From the NCBI GenBank assembly GCA_940671915.1, contig CALNVZ010003435.1, forward strand, positions 18,457,951-18,521,950: 64,000 bases of DNA. The letters are read 5' to 3'. This DNA comes from Paracentrotus lividus. Lineage: Eukaryota > Echinodermata > Echinoidea > Camarodonta > Echinidae. Each line of letters starts with the position of its first letter. Positions within the stretch are counted from its first letter, which is position 1. Both the position numbers and the translations under genes were made by a program. Under the pieces are notes generated by a model. It had not been told where the DNA came from. It made no database searches and worked only from the letters and a program-made list of their open reading frames with translations. Below are positions 53,601 to 58,829 of the stretch, piece after piece.

Positions 53601-56394
53601 AGTAATCCTTTGTTCCTAATGAATGGGCTCAGGAAGGCTTACCTCAAACAAACAATGAATGATCAGAAAGCCAGTGTTGCTTCTGAGAAAATTTGGTACA
53701 AATGGTTTATGATCAAAGTTTTCAGTCATCCATAACAGTACAGGTATAATTCTGGCATCTCTGGATAGAATACGAGTTACTCTTTGTCATGATATGAAAA
53801 TTAATGACACATAAGTTATATAATTTTAATACGAGGCTCTCAAAGTTGGGCTTACTTTTATCTGGGACGCACTGTATAATGAGGCAATTCTCACACCTAT
53901 GTGTTCAGTAATAAGATTTATTTTCAATAAAATGTAATTGTCTTGGTCCTGAAGACCTTGTAAGAACAGGAGTGGAATGTACATTGCTCACCAGAGGTTA
54001 ACAAATAATGCACTGGCCTGAGTTCATTAGTCAAAATAACAAGCGCATGAGATAACTTTAGTAATTGTTTGAAGCCACGACCACGCAGCGGAGTGGCTTT
54101 GGACAATTCTTAAGTTATCAAATGAGCTTGTTATTTTGACTAATGAACAATCGTTATTTGTTCTATAAAATGAGATATATGGATCCTTGTTATTTGATAT
54201 ATATAAATGAATGTCCGAATAAAATTGTAAGTCACCCGTAAAACAACTCGACGTTGTTGTTGTTTTTAAATCTCTTAGATCTACCGGCACGCGCAAAATG
54301 AAGATGAGTTAAATTAGCCTGCACCTAGGCTGCGCAGCGCGTAGTATACGCCCACGTCCCTGCACATCCAGGGGTAAGATATACAAACACGTATGTGCGC
54401 TGCTTCAATTGCTACATGCTGCTCAATTTAGTATTGGCGTCTGATTGAAGCACACGCATGCAATTAGACTTTACTAACTGAACGGTTGTTAGCAAAAAAA
54501 TGAACCGTTGACGTAACAGTAGAAATGATGCATGTCACGAGATAAGCTCTCAACCAATCATTAGATTAATAGGATTCATATATCCATTTTATAATTAATA
54601 ATATATGCAATGATTATTGTAAGAGTTTTAACCTCAATCACATCTGCCAGACCAACACCAAACTGATACCATAACAATATATAACTAATGGTAAATTAGT
54701 GGTTGGTTTATAGTTAGTCTGAAGTCATTTTCAAGGTGTCACAAAGGCATTACTGAATACGATTATTATTTTTTTAAATTAAAAAACAAAAAATTTCATA
54801 AGAGTACAGAAGTTTTCACATTTCCAAATGAATCAGTGTTACCTCTTCAAATTGGTGCTAATAAAATCTTTAACACCTGAATGATAAAACAAATTTTATT
54901 TCTGAGCTTGCGTGATTAAGTTGAATTGAATTTATTAAATTCTTTTCTACAGTGCATCTATTAAGTGTTTTAATTTGAAGCAGCACTTCCACTTGAAAAA
55001 GAAGTACCAGACCTTTTTTTCAAAATGAAACATTACAACATAAAAAATTTGGGCCTGAATAATTGTTTAGAAGTCCATCTTCATATTGCCAATTTAGAGA
55101 TTTAATGATTAATTTCAAACATTCTAATTCCTGAATGACAAGACATTCTGGACCAGTAATTGATTAAAATTTGTCATTGATTTTTCTCTATGTGATCATA
55201 TGGCAAAGAGGTTACACTTTTACATGCACATGCACATGCATCACTGTAGACTTATGTCTTGTCTTTACACAGAGAAAAACTGGAGGAGGAGGTGGAGTTT
55301 GAGGTTGTCGGCAGGCTTCCCGTGGTCCACAAAGAGGCGGAAGCTAAGTCTGATCAGAAAGAGAGCCAATCGGCAGCCCAGGCCGAGTCAAATGACCAGG
55401 TGTCATCGACCAATGAGAATGGGAAAGGGGCTGGCACCTCTAAAGGTAAATAAGCTCTTTCTCCCCAATTTGAAATGTGTGTTAAAATCTATGGTCATCA
55501 CCATTATAGAGCGATTTCACGTGACGTCACGTTGGTGGGCAAACAATAAGGTACCGGTGCACCAGACTGTAAAAACAATGATTTATCACGGTTTGATGGA
55601 CATGTTTCTATTGTTTAGCCCACCAACATGGATGAATGATGATGTCACTGGGAATGCTCTATTGAGTACCTCCTGTTCAGCCTTACTTATTTATCATTGA
55701 TTTTATTTCTGAAAAATTTTAGTAGTTTTTATTAAATTAGTAATGTATTTCACATTGCACAGTATATAAATCCTCTCTTCTGCAGTGCCTAAAGAGATTT
55801 TTATAATGTTTTCCTTTCATCGTTTTTCATTCATTAAATTTTGAGGATGATGATGATGACTTCATGATTATTTTATGTTTTCTTTTGTTTAATACTCAGA
55901 GAGTTAGAACAACGTTGCATTTTGTTAACAATTAATTATGTTTTGTGTCTCACATAACATACCCCAAACATTTTTTCATTGTTGGAATTATAGTATTAAC
56001 ATTTATAACATTCATACCCATATTTTTCTAGTATATACTTTCTTACTTTCTGAATTCTAAGCAGTCTTTGAACATCCAAAACATTAATATTAATCAAAAG
56101 AGAATTGATGTTTTCTTCTGTTACTCAGAGACCCCAAACAACGTTGATGATGACGATGACCTCATGATCCTGGATGATGATGAAGAGGAAGATGCAGTGG
56201 TGGTGGAGGAGGAGAAGAAGATGGAAACAGGCGGTGGTGATAATGGTGAATCAAGGAAGAGAAAGTTATCTGATGATGTGGTATCCACCACCGGGGAGGG
56301 CGATGTTGTACCCCTGACCAAGAAACAGAGGGTAGCCAACCAGGAGGAAGAAGAACAAGATGAAGATGAGGAGATTGTTATTCTGGATGATTGA
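29459..56394 (+). CDS. UBA2: SUMO-activating enzyme subunit 2 (SUMO E1 catalytic subunit)
   Basis: UBA2 pairs with SAE1 to adenylate SUMO, carries it as a thioester on a cysteine and passes it to the E2 UBC9, mainly in the nucleus. Eighteen exons: 29459-29602, 32765-32848, 33496-33566, 33949-34013, 34640-34740, 39552-39673, 40529-40715, 42482-42584, 44356-44492, 44995-45088, 45769-45881, 47335-47436, 47890-47941, 49248-49305, 50932-50970, 52664-52769, 55273-55445, 56129-56394. About 672 residues once two missing bases in exon 13 are allowed for (human protein 640). Visible: GAGGIG nucleotide loop (26-31), ALDNR (117-121), zinc ligands Cys160/Cys163 (ECYEC) and Cys433/Cys436 (CYVC), catalytic Cys175 in [13 protein letters not shown], ubiquitin-fold domain (about 442-545), basic NLS (RKRK...KKQR) and acidic SUMO-interaction-like tail ending EIVILDD. 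All exon phases agree except inside exon 13. Confidence 0.97.
29603..32764. other. UBA2 intron 1
   Basis: 3.2 kb of mixed unique and low-complexity sequence (GATGAT runs near 31630, T-runs near 31960, purine-rich 32130-32190). The 239-codon frame at 31714 is low-complexity Phe/Lys/Arg sequence without family features. No element delimited. Confidence 0.5.
32765..32848 (+). CDS. UBA2: UBA2 exon 2
   Basis: Residues 49-76, [20 protein letters not shown] and onward. Carries the conserved Asp and the N/R residues that contact ATP in E1 enzymes. Acceptor TGTTCAG, donor GTAAGA, phase 0. Confidence 0.97.
33496..33566 (+). CDS. UBA2: UBA2 exon 3
   Basis: [20 protein letters not shown] then SIM. Acceptor CACAG, donor GTAAGT, phase 2 out. 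The next exon completes an Asn codon as in the family (IMNP). Confidence 0.95.
33949..34013 (+). CDS. UBA2: UBA2 exon 4
   Basis: [20 protein letters not shown]. Contains the conserved ALDNR block with the ATP-site Asp. Acceptor CTGTATAG, donor GTGAGA, phase 1 out. Confidence 0.95.
34121..34185 (+). repeat. Degenerate tRNA-like sequence
   Basis: TGAGTTCAGTCAGTAGAGCA followed by a CTCGTAACAAGGAG arm resembles the D-arm and anticodon arm of the 47083 tRNA-like sequence. The T-arm is lost. Possibly the head of a tRNA-derived SINE. Confidence 0.3.
34640..34740 (+). CDS. UBA2: UBA2 exon 5 (functional copy)
   Basis: Residues 122-155, [20 protein letters not shown] followed by [14 protein letters not shown]. 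Acceptor ATTCCCCAG, donor GTAAGA, phase 0 out. The only one of four similar copies that is open and full length; the others lie at 34759-35058, 35059-35185 and 39361-39428. Confidence 0.95.
34759..35058 (+). pseudogene. Decayed tandem copy 2 of UBA2 exon 5, split by a MITE
   Basis: Repeats the end of the intron, exon 5 and the start of the next intron (AATAGTCAATATTAT joins). It keeps [11 protein letters not shown], then has an in-frame TAA where Tyr should be, then [15 protein letters not shown] (34797-34962) interrupts the first third. Confidence 0.85.
34797..34962. mobile_element. MITE, TIR TGGCCCAT, inside the dead exon 5 copy
   Basis: Ends TGGCCCATATTTTGGAGTGA and its complement (TTCAGTTCAAAAGATGGGCCA), with the inner GAAGACTGA.../TCAGTCTTC also pairing. 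A second member is at 60126-60303. No coding capacity. Confidence 0.8.
35059..35185 (+). pseudogene. Decayed tandem copy 3 of UBA2 exon 5
   Basis: Retains ATTCCCCAGCTC, TGTAAACCGTATGTGTCCAG, and GTAGTGCTGGTTACCTTGGT through AAGAAGGTAAGAGGGCAATA. It has lost the LAADVPLVE part by deletion and gained an insertion (ACATGT), so it is not translatable. Confidence 0.8.
35291..38963. mobile_element. 3.7-kb TIR element with GTTACGGAGTGAC subterminal repeats
   Basis: Left end GGGCAGTTCCAAG and right end CTTGGAACTGCCC form a 13-bp perfect TIR flanked by ATAT on both sides (possible 4-bp target duplication). GGTTACGGAGTGAC-type motifs occur near the ends only: 35303, 35483, 35680, 35694 (one mismatch), 38404 (reverse), 38423 and 38589. 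The interior holds four or five copies of an ACACAGAATTTTGAAA / TATGCTAATTTATG module and a 385-bp tandem duplication (36221 and 36606). No transposase frame, so non-autonomous. The superfamily is not recognised. Confidence 0.75.
39361..39428 (+). pseudogene. Remnant copy 4 of UBA2 exon 5
   Basis: GTAGAGAGTGTCAGCACTGG, then TTTGGTCAAGTAACTGTTAT and CAAAGAGTTAAGAGGGTA resemble the 3' half of exon 5 and its donor. It now lies 4.6 kb from the functional copy because of the intervening 3.7-kb element. Degenerate. Confidence 0.65.
39552..39673 (+). CDS. UBA2: UBA2 exon 6: catalytic cysteine
   Basis: [20 protein letters not shown] followed by [20 protein letters not shown]. Cys160 and Cys163 (CYEC) are zinc ligands and Cys175 (PGCTIRN) is the SUMO thioester cysteine. 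Acceptor TTTGCAG, donor GTAAGT, phase 2 out. Confidence 0.98.
39989..40502. mobile_element. TA-flanked palindromic MITE abutting UBA2 exon 7
   Basis: CAGTGTGTAGAAAATAGGTA, then ATCCATTTTTGGAGGGGCC, pairs with GGGCCCTCTAAAAATGGAT ... TACGCCTTG at the right end, with TA on both sides. A second copy is at 52839-53368. It ends 26 bp before exon 7, so its T-rich terminus may serve as that exon's polypyrimidine tract. Confidence 0.75.
40529..40715 (+). CDS. UBA2: UBA2 exon 7
   Basis: [20 protein letters not shown] and on to FNAEKLFKK (residues 196-258). Conserved QLFGEED and DPEAA blocks. Acceptor ATGATCAG, donor GTATTA, phase 0 out. Confidence 0.96.
40848..41414. mobile_element. TTAA-bounded MITE (piggyBac-like ends), copy 1
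   Basis: TTAACCCTAAAAAGACTGGA and the mirrored CCCAGTCTTACTAGGGTTAA. A G-run lies next to the right end (41361-41372). It belongs with 41457-42227 and 49607-50412. TTAA targets with 5'-CCCT termini are typical of piggyBac-derived MITEs. Confidence 0.7.
41457..42227. mobile_element. TTAA-bounded MITE with G/C homopolymer hairpins, copy 2
   Basis: TTAACCCTAAAAAGGCCGGG and the mirrored CCGGCCCTTTTAGGGTTAA. Just inside each end is a hairpin of a G-run, a short spacer (CTCATTA or CTGATTA) and a C-run (41501-41522 and 42184-42210). CGGCCGCCGATCGCG follows. The interior includes TTCTTATGTATTTTATTG (41801). Confidence 0.8.
42482..42584 (+). CDS. UBA2: UBA2 exon 8
   Basis: [20 protein letters not shown] followed by [14 protein letters not shown]. 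Matches the conserved DI(R/K)YLL..(M)(D/E)KLW(R)KR block. Acceptor TTGATAG, donor GTAAAT, phase 1 out. Confidence 0.96.
42824..43436. mobile_element. TTAA-bounded palindromic MITE
   Basis: TTAAAGGTGGACTCCGGG pairs with CCCGGATGAGTCCTTTAA, and the inner ATTTCATCAAAATCGGATGA / TCCGATTTTGATGAAAT and GCAAACTGATGATGTC / GACATCATCAGTTTGCC also pair. The same short frame ([12 protein letters not shown] / [12 protein letters not shown]) appears on both strands because of the palindrome. Confidence 0.8.
44356..44492 (+). CDS. UBA2: UBA2 exon 9
   Basis: [20 protein letters not shown] followed by [14 protein letters not shown] and ELVWDK. Residues 293-338. Acceptor TATTGAAG (a second AG three bases on is possible), donor GTAGGA, phase 0 out. 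Confidence 0.93.
44995..45088 (+). CDS. UBA2: UBA2 exon 10
   Basis: [20 protein letters not shown] then [11 protein letters not shown], the conserved D(D)..AMDFV..AAN.R.HIF block of the adenylation domain. Acceptor TTAACAG, donor GTAAGT, phase 1 out. Confidence 0.97.
45769..45881 (+). CDS. UBA2: UBA2 exon 11
   Basis: [20 protein letters not shown] followed by [18 protein letters not shown]. The conserved [14 protein letters not shown] helix packs the adenylation core. Acceptor TTGTAG, donor GTAAGT, phase 0 out. Confidence 0.98.
45932..46072. mobile_element. Truncated copy of the GGGTGTTTCACAAAGAG MITE
   Basis: Starts GGGTGTTTCACAAAGAGTT and matches the reverse complement of part of 56493-56696 up to TCTATCAAT. 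Then the similarity stops and a coding-like segment begins. Confidence 0.65.
46073..46341 (+). pseudogene. Unrecognised coding-like fragment in UBA2 intron 11
   Basis: The open frame reads [20 protein letters not shown], then [20 protein letters not shown] and [15 protein letters not shown]. This is well-structured, amphipathic, non-repetitive sequence of about 75 codons. It is sandwiched between a truncated MITE (45932-46072) and an intact hairpin MITE (46342-46481). No start and no clear splice sites. Perhaps an exon of another gene carried in by a transposon; I do not recognise the family. Confidence 0.4.
46342..46481. mobile_element. Hairpin MITE, TIR GGGGGGCATTTCATCAAAGG
   Basis: The left end GGGGGGCATTTCATCAAAGG is mirrored by CCTTTGATGAAATGCCCCCC, with the inner GTCGGA...TTATCC / GGATAA pairing. 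140 bp. Confidence 0.85.
47083..47154 (+). tRNA. tRNA-like sequence, anticodon AGT (Thr), probably a pseudogene or SINE head
   Basis: A box TAGCTCAGATGG and a perfect B box GGTTCGAATCC. The D-stem GCTC/GAGC pairs. The anticodon arm CCTGA-CTAGTAA-CCAGG gives AGT with one mismatch at the loop edge. The T-stem TCTGG/CCCGA has one mismatch. The acceptor CTTACTA/TGGTACC lacks its first two pairs. The damage suggests a tRNA-derived repeat or pseudogene rather than a working tRNA-Thr. Confidence 0.6.
47335..47436 (+). CDS. UBA2: UBA2 exon 12: second zinc-ligand pair
   Basis: [20 protein letters not shown] followed by [14 protein letters not shown]. Cys433 and Cys436 (CYVC) complete the zinc site with CYEC of exon 6. 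Acceptor ATTGCAG, donor GTAAGC, phase 0. Confidence 0.97.
47890..47941 (+). CDS. UBA2: UBA2 exon 13, frameshifted as given
   Basis: The family expects an 18-codon (54-bp) exon here, beginning VT and ending LQDK before a phase-0 junction. The window has 52 bp. As written it reads VTIN then stop. A base is missing after ATCAA (Lys codon) and another after TTGCAG (Asp codon); both spots are homopolymer runs (AAA, GG). Splice sites (TTATCAG, GTGAGT) are intact. A sequencing or assembly error is more likely than gene death, as all other exons are clean. Confidence 0.8.
48032..48227. repeat. Near-perfect 196-bp hairpin
   Basis: Arms of about 95 bp (CACAAACGTGGTTTAGTTAG ... TTTTGGTATTCACAAA) mirror almost perfectly around position 48127. 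The following 400 bp is rich in GGTCTAA/TTAGACC phrases and resembles 15350-15420. MITE-like. Confidence 0.85.
49248..49305 (+). CDS. UBA2: UBA2 exon 14
   Basis: [19 protein letters not shown], start of the ubiquitin-fold domain core. Acceptor GTATCAG, donor GTAGGT, phase 1 out. Confidence 0.95.
49607..50412. mobile_element. TTAA-bounded MITE with G/C homopolymer hairpins, copy 3
   Basis: TTAACCCTATTCTGACTGGG is mirrored by CCCAGTCAGAATAGGGTTAA. Subterminal hairpins (G-run, TCAATTTGA or TCAAATTGA, C-run) lie at about 49650-49684 and 50370-50395. The interior has TTCTTATGTATTCTATTG (50002) and CGGCCGCGGAT like copy 2. Confidence 0.82.
50932..50970 (+). CDS. UBA2: UBA2 exon 15
   Basis: 39-bp exon reading [12 protein letters not shown], identical in pattern to the family's [13 protein letters not shown]. 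Acceptor TTTTTCAG, donor GTACAT, phase 1 in and out. Confidence 0.95.
51007..52044. repeat. Direct-repeat pair bracketing a 1-kb insertion
   Basis: TTAATTCTTCCCATTGACAG (51007) and TTAATTCTTCCCATTGACAA (52021) match over 24 bp with one change and bracket the TIR element at 51247-51883. May be a local duplication rather than a target-site duplication, given the 240- and 138-bp margins. Confidence 0.5.
51247..51883. mobile_element. TIR element with TAAGGGAGTTTACAG ends
   Basis: TAAGGGAGTTTACAG at the left and CTGTAAACTCCCTTA at the right. The inner GGTCAGGGGTCATATGTAC / GTACATATGGCCTGACCCC also pair. Contains a TGACGTCA palindrome (51280) and a 70-bp segment (51536-51605) shared with 58073-58142. 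Confidence 0.75.
52664..52769 (+). CDS. UBA2: UBA2 exon 16
   Basis: [20 protein letters not shown] followed by [14 protein letters not shown]. Conserved ubiquitin-fold block (LSEF.I..GS.L.ADDFLQ.Y.L.INI). Acceptor TTTCAG, donor GTAAGT, phase 2 out. Confidence 0.96.
52839..53368. mobile_element. TA-flanked MITE, second copy of the 39989 family
   Basis: CAGTGCGTATCGAAAAAAAG, then AATTTTGGAAGGGGC, pairs with GGGCCCACCAAAAATGGAT ... ATTCACTG at the right. The interior closely parallels 40031-40440. It shares its right-hand TA (53369-53370) with the next element. Confidence 0.75.
53371..53874. mobile_element. TA-flanked MITE, long copy of the 14823 family
   Basis: CAGTGCATCCCAGAAAAAAG, then TAAACCCAACTTTGAGAGCC, is mirrored by GGCTCTCAAAGTTGGGCTTA ... 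CTGGGACGCACTG. TA on both sides; abuts the preceding element through one TA. Fits Tc1/mariner-derived MITEs. Confidence 0.82.
54021..54148. repeat. Hairpin repeat
   Basis: GTTCATTAGTCAAAATAACA pairs with TGTTATTTTGACTAATGAAC. The inner GATAACTT..AATTGTTTGAAGCCAC / GTGGCTTTGGACAATT..AAGTTATC also pair. About 128 bp. Confidence 0.8.
55273..55445 (+). CDS. UBA2: UBA2 exon 17
   Basis: [20 protein letters not shown], then a Ser/Glu/Asn-rich linker ending [15 protein letters not shown] closes the ubiquitin-fold domain as in other UBA2 proteins. Acceptor TTACACAG, donor GTAAAT, phase 1 out. Confidence 0.95.
55504..55664. mobile_element. MITE with AGAGC...GTGACGTCA ends
   Basis: AGAGCGATTTCACGTGACGT ... 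GTTGGTGGGC is mirrored by GCCCACCAAC ... GATGTCACTGGGAATGCTCT, imperfectly. About 160 bp. Confidence 0.65.
55840..55916 (+). pseudogene. Possible decayed copy of UBA2 exon 18 start
   Basis: GAGGATGATGATGATGACTTCATGATTATT resembles the [14 protein letters not shown] part of exon 18, and ATGTTTTCTTTTGTTTAATACTCAGAGAG...AACAACGTTG resembles its acceptor region. Order is rearranged and it is short, so chance is possible. Confidence 0.3.
56129..56394 (+). CDS. UBA2: UBA2 terminal exon: NLS and SUMO-interaction tail
   Basis: Acceptor TTACTCAG; TGA at 56392-56394. Reads [20 protein letters not shown] then VVVEEEKK, a basic SRKRKL and KKQR pair (NLS), and ends [15 protein letters not shown] and IVIL next to acidic runs look like SUMO-interaction motifs. 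The order NLS then acidic hydrophobic tail matches UBA2 in other animals. Confidence 0.95.
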
Positions 56395-56711
56395 TGATGA
56401 TCTTGAAATCTGGTAAGGATGGACAACTAGATTCATTATATAAATGTCCTATAGCAAGACATTAATCTAAATTTCCCACACTCCACCCAGGGGGGTGTTT
56501 CACAAAGAGTTAAGTAGACTTAAAGTCACACTAATATGCGCATCCTGTATCATAACGCGCAATCTAATTGATAGATTTCTCAATGGTGCGCATACCCTGG
56601 GCATGATCTGACCAATTAGGTGTTGCGTAATATACCGCACGCATCTAGGGATTTAAGTCCGATTTCTAAGTCTACTTAACTCTTTTTGAAACACCCTTCA
56701 AGTGAAATAAA
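56395..56711 (+). promoter_or_regulatory. Start of UBA2 3' UTR with MITE and candidate poly-A signal
   Basis: The first AATAAA after the stop is at 56706, just after a MITE (56493-56696). Later AATAAA hexamers (59441, 59683, 60651) could equally be used, so the 3' UTR end is not determined. Confidence 0.35.
56493..56696. mobile_element. MITE, TIR GGGTGTTTCACAAAGAGTTA
   Basis: GGGTGTTTCACAAAGAGTTA at the left and TAACTCTTTTTGAAACACCC at the right; the inner AGTAGACTTA/TAAGTCTACT also pairs. About 204 bp. A truncated relative is at 45932. Confidence 0.85.
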
Positions 56712-57499
56712 TGGGTACCAATAGGAAGACATCCCAGAAAGCTTGTGCACCGCAATAGGAAGCCTACATTTTGTAGCTATAGACGGGTAAGAAGAGTGCT
56801 ATTTATGTTATTTAATTATTATCAAAAGAAAGCAGTCACATGTTCGAGACCACTTGATTTTGTATGCCCCACAATTATGGTAGGACAGAAACTGAGTAAC
56901 AAGTGGAGAAAGATGAGAAAATGACAGGAGTTGTTCCAATTATTGTTCTTATCACATAATTTCTAATTGCAAGAGATATTTGTGGTTTTCAATGTCGATA
57001 ATGTCCACCAAGTTACAGTGCATGTGAGATTGTTTATTGTAGGTTCATTTCATTAATTGCATGATAATTAGTCCATATTGAGAAATCTAAATTCTTTCAA
57101 AATGTGACAGACTGTAATATCAGAGCTCAAGATTAGGCGCTTTTCATTTTGTATGTTATCATCGGCCTATCTGTGCGAAAGGTATTGAATGGAAGCTTAT
57201 CACAAATATTTCTAATAATCTTAGTGGCTTCTTTACGGGTGACGGCCACTGATCTCATCAGTGGTGACGCCATCGATTTGGTAAGCTGAGACGAAGCATT
57301 TCAAGTTGTCGTTCAGCCTTATGACCGAGAAAAGCTATGAGTGTCACATGTGAAAAAGCCACCATTATTATTGTTGTTAAATTCATTTGTCAAAAGCTTC
57401 CATTCATTACCTCTGGTACAGTCATGTCGATGTCAAAATGCACGATCGAAAAGTACCTACTGCTGTTCAGCTAACTATTATTTTCAGGAAGTTGCAAGC

Positions 57500-58646
57500 A
57501 TAATGCAGGGCTGTGAAATCTCCGATTTTACGCGGAATTCCGATTTTTTCCCTCAAAAACCAATCTACATTTTCCGCGTTTTTTTTTCCTTCCCGGATCG
57601 AGATCCAAAAGTCGGAAACGCGCGCTTCAGAAAAGCGGTAAACTTCAGTTCTCAGCTCAGGCATAATTGTCCATAGAAAAGCATATAAACTTCGCACTGA
57701 AGTTAGCTAGTATTCTTGCGACGGAAAAAACCACCAAAATTTACCCTTTTTTCAGTAGCTTAATCATTCTTACATGCGCACATGCCGACAAACCACCGCT
57801 CATAACGTATCCACGCAAGTAGTACCGCGTAACTGACTGCGAAAACAATTCATTGCAGTGTTATGCATAGAATATGTGCACGCTCGCCGAGACTTCTTGG
57901 AAACACAAGTGGAGCTCATCCAAACGACCGAAAACGTGAGTAATTTATCGTAAATCGCACATGCATTTTAGCCATTCACATACGGTGAGCGAGCTATACT
58001 ACCGCCGATCTCAACCCGGAAGCGACATTGACCGCCGATCGCGGTGGCGGAGTGAATTTTGAGCCCCGCTCAGTCGCGTACGGCAAACCGGGATTGAGAT
58101 CGCCGAAACCACCGGCGGTCAAAATCTTGATATTCGGACCGGCGTCCGGAATCAGCCGCGCATTTGCAAATTTGAATTCACAAACACTTTTTGAACTCTT
58201 ATACATGACTGTATAGAATTGGATTTCACTGCAAAGTTGAGAGTTGCCTGCTGTTTTTTTTTCAACTTGTTAGAAAATGTTACCAGCAAATGCCAGGTGC
58301 CAGGCAGCAGATTATTTAGAAGTACAGACTAACAGTTAACGTTACAGTGTTTGTCCCAGATGCAAATTTTCAAGCCTCAAATACCAAGGTATGGAAAAAA
58401 TTAAGTGTTTTTTTCTCAAAAACAGCAATTGAAATTGATAGAAATAGTTTCCAAAATTAGCCTAAGTTGCACCAGAGAGCATCTAATACCCCAGAGCTTC
58501 CAGGGCCCTAGGCGGGCCCTGGACTCCGGCCTTAAGGGACTTCGCGCTTCGCGCTCGTGATGTGCGCTTCGCGCACATAGGGTTCGCGCACATTATTCAC
58601 TTCAGATTTTTTCAGACTTTTTTTTTAACCAGCTCTCACACCCCTG
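57500..58646. repeat. CpG-rich repeat-derived block
   Basis: GC-richer than its surroundings. Contains the 58073-58142 segment shared with 51536-51605, an internal inverted pair (CGATCTCAACCCGG / CCGGGATTGAGATCG), and CGCGCTTCGCGC-type hairpins at 58540-58595. The outer CAGGGCTGTGAAATCT / AGCTCTCACACCCCTG may be degenerate TIRs. No gene supported; open frames on both strands arise from the inverted pair. Confidence 0.45.
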
Positions 58647-58727
58647 ATAATGGATGCATGCAACCTGTATATCATGGTGCAACAGATCAACTTCTACTGC
58701 TTTATTAGGAGTAATATAAGGAGGGTG

Positions 58728-58757
58728 TGTGTTTGGGGGAGGTGGGGGGGGGGGAAG
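58728..58757. repeat. G-rich tract
   Basis: GTTTGGGGGAGGTGGGGGGGGGG simple sequence in the 3' flank; potential G-quadruplex. Confidence 0.5.
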
Positions 58758-58829
58758 GGTTGGGGGCTTCCACACCAAGCAACTGATGCTCTGTCCTTTA
58801 ATCGTGCAACAGCTCAATTCTTATTGCAC

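Noticed and set aside
55200..55700. 166-codon open frame overlapping UBA2 exon 17
   Set aside because: Different frame from the conserved VEFEVVG reading; it crosses the donor and a MITE and has no family features.
57994..58216. Opposed ORFs in the CpG-rich block as a small gene pair
   Set aside because: They mirror each other through an internal inverted repeat and share sequence with an intronic TIR element, so repeat origin is more likely.
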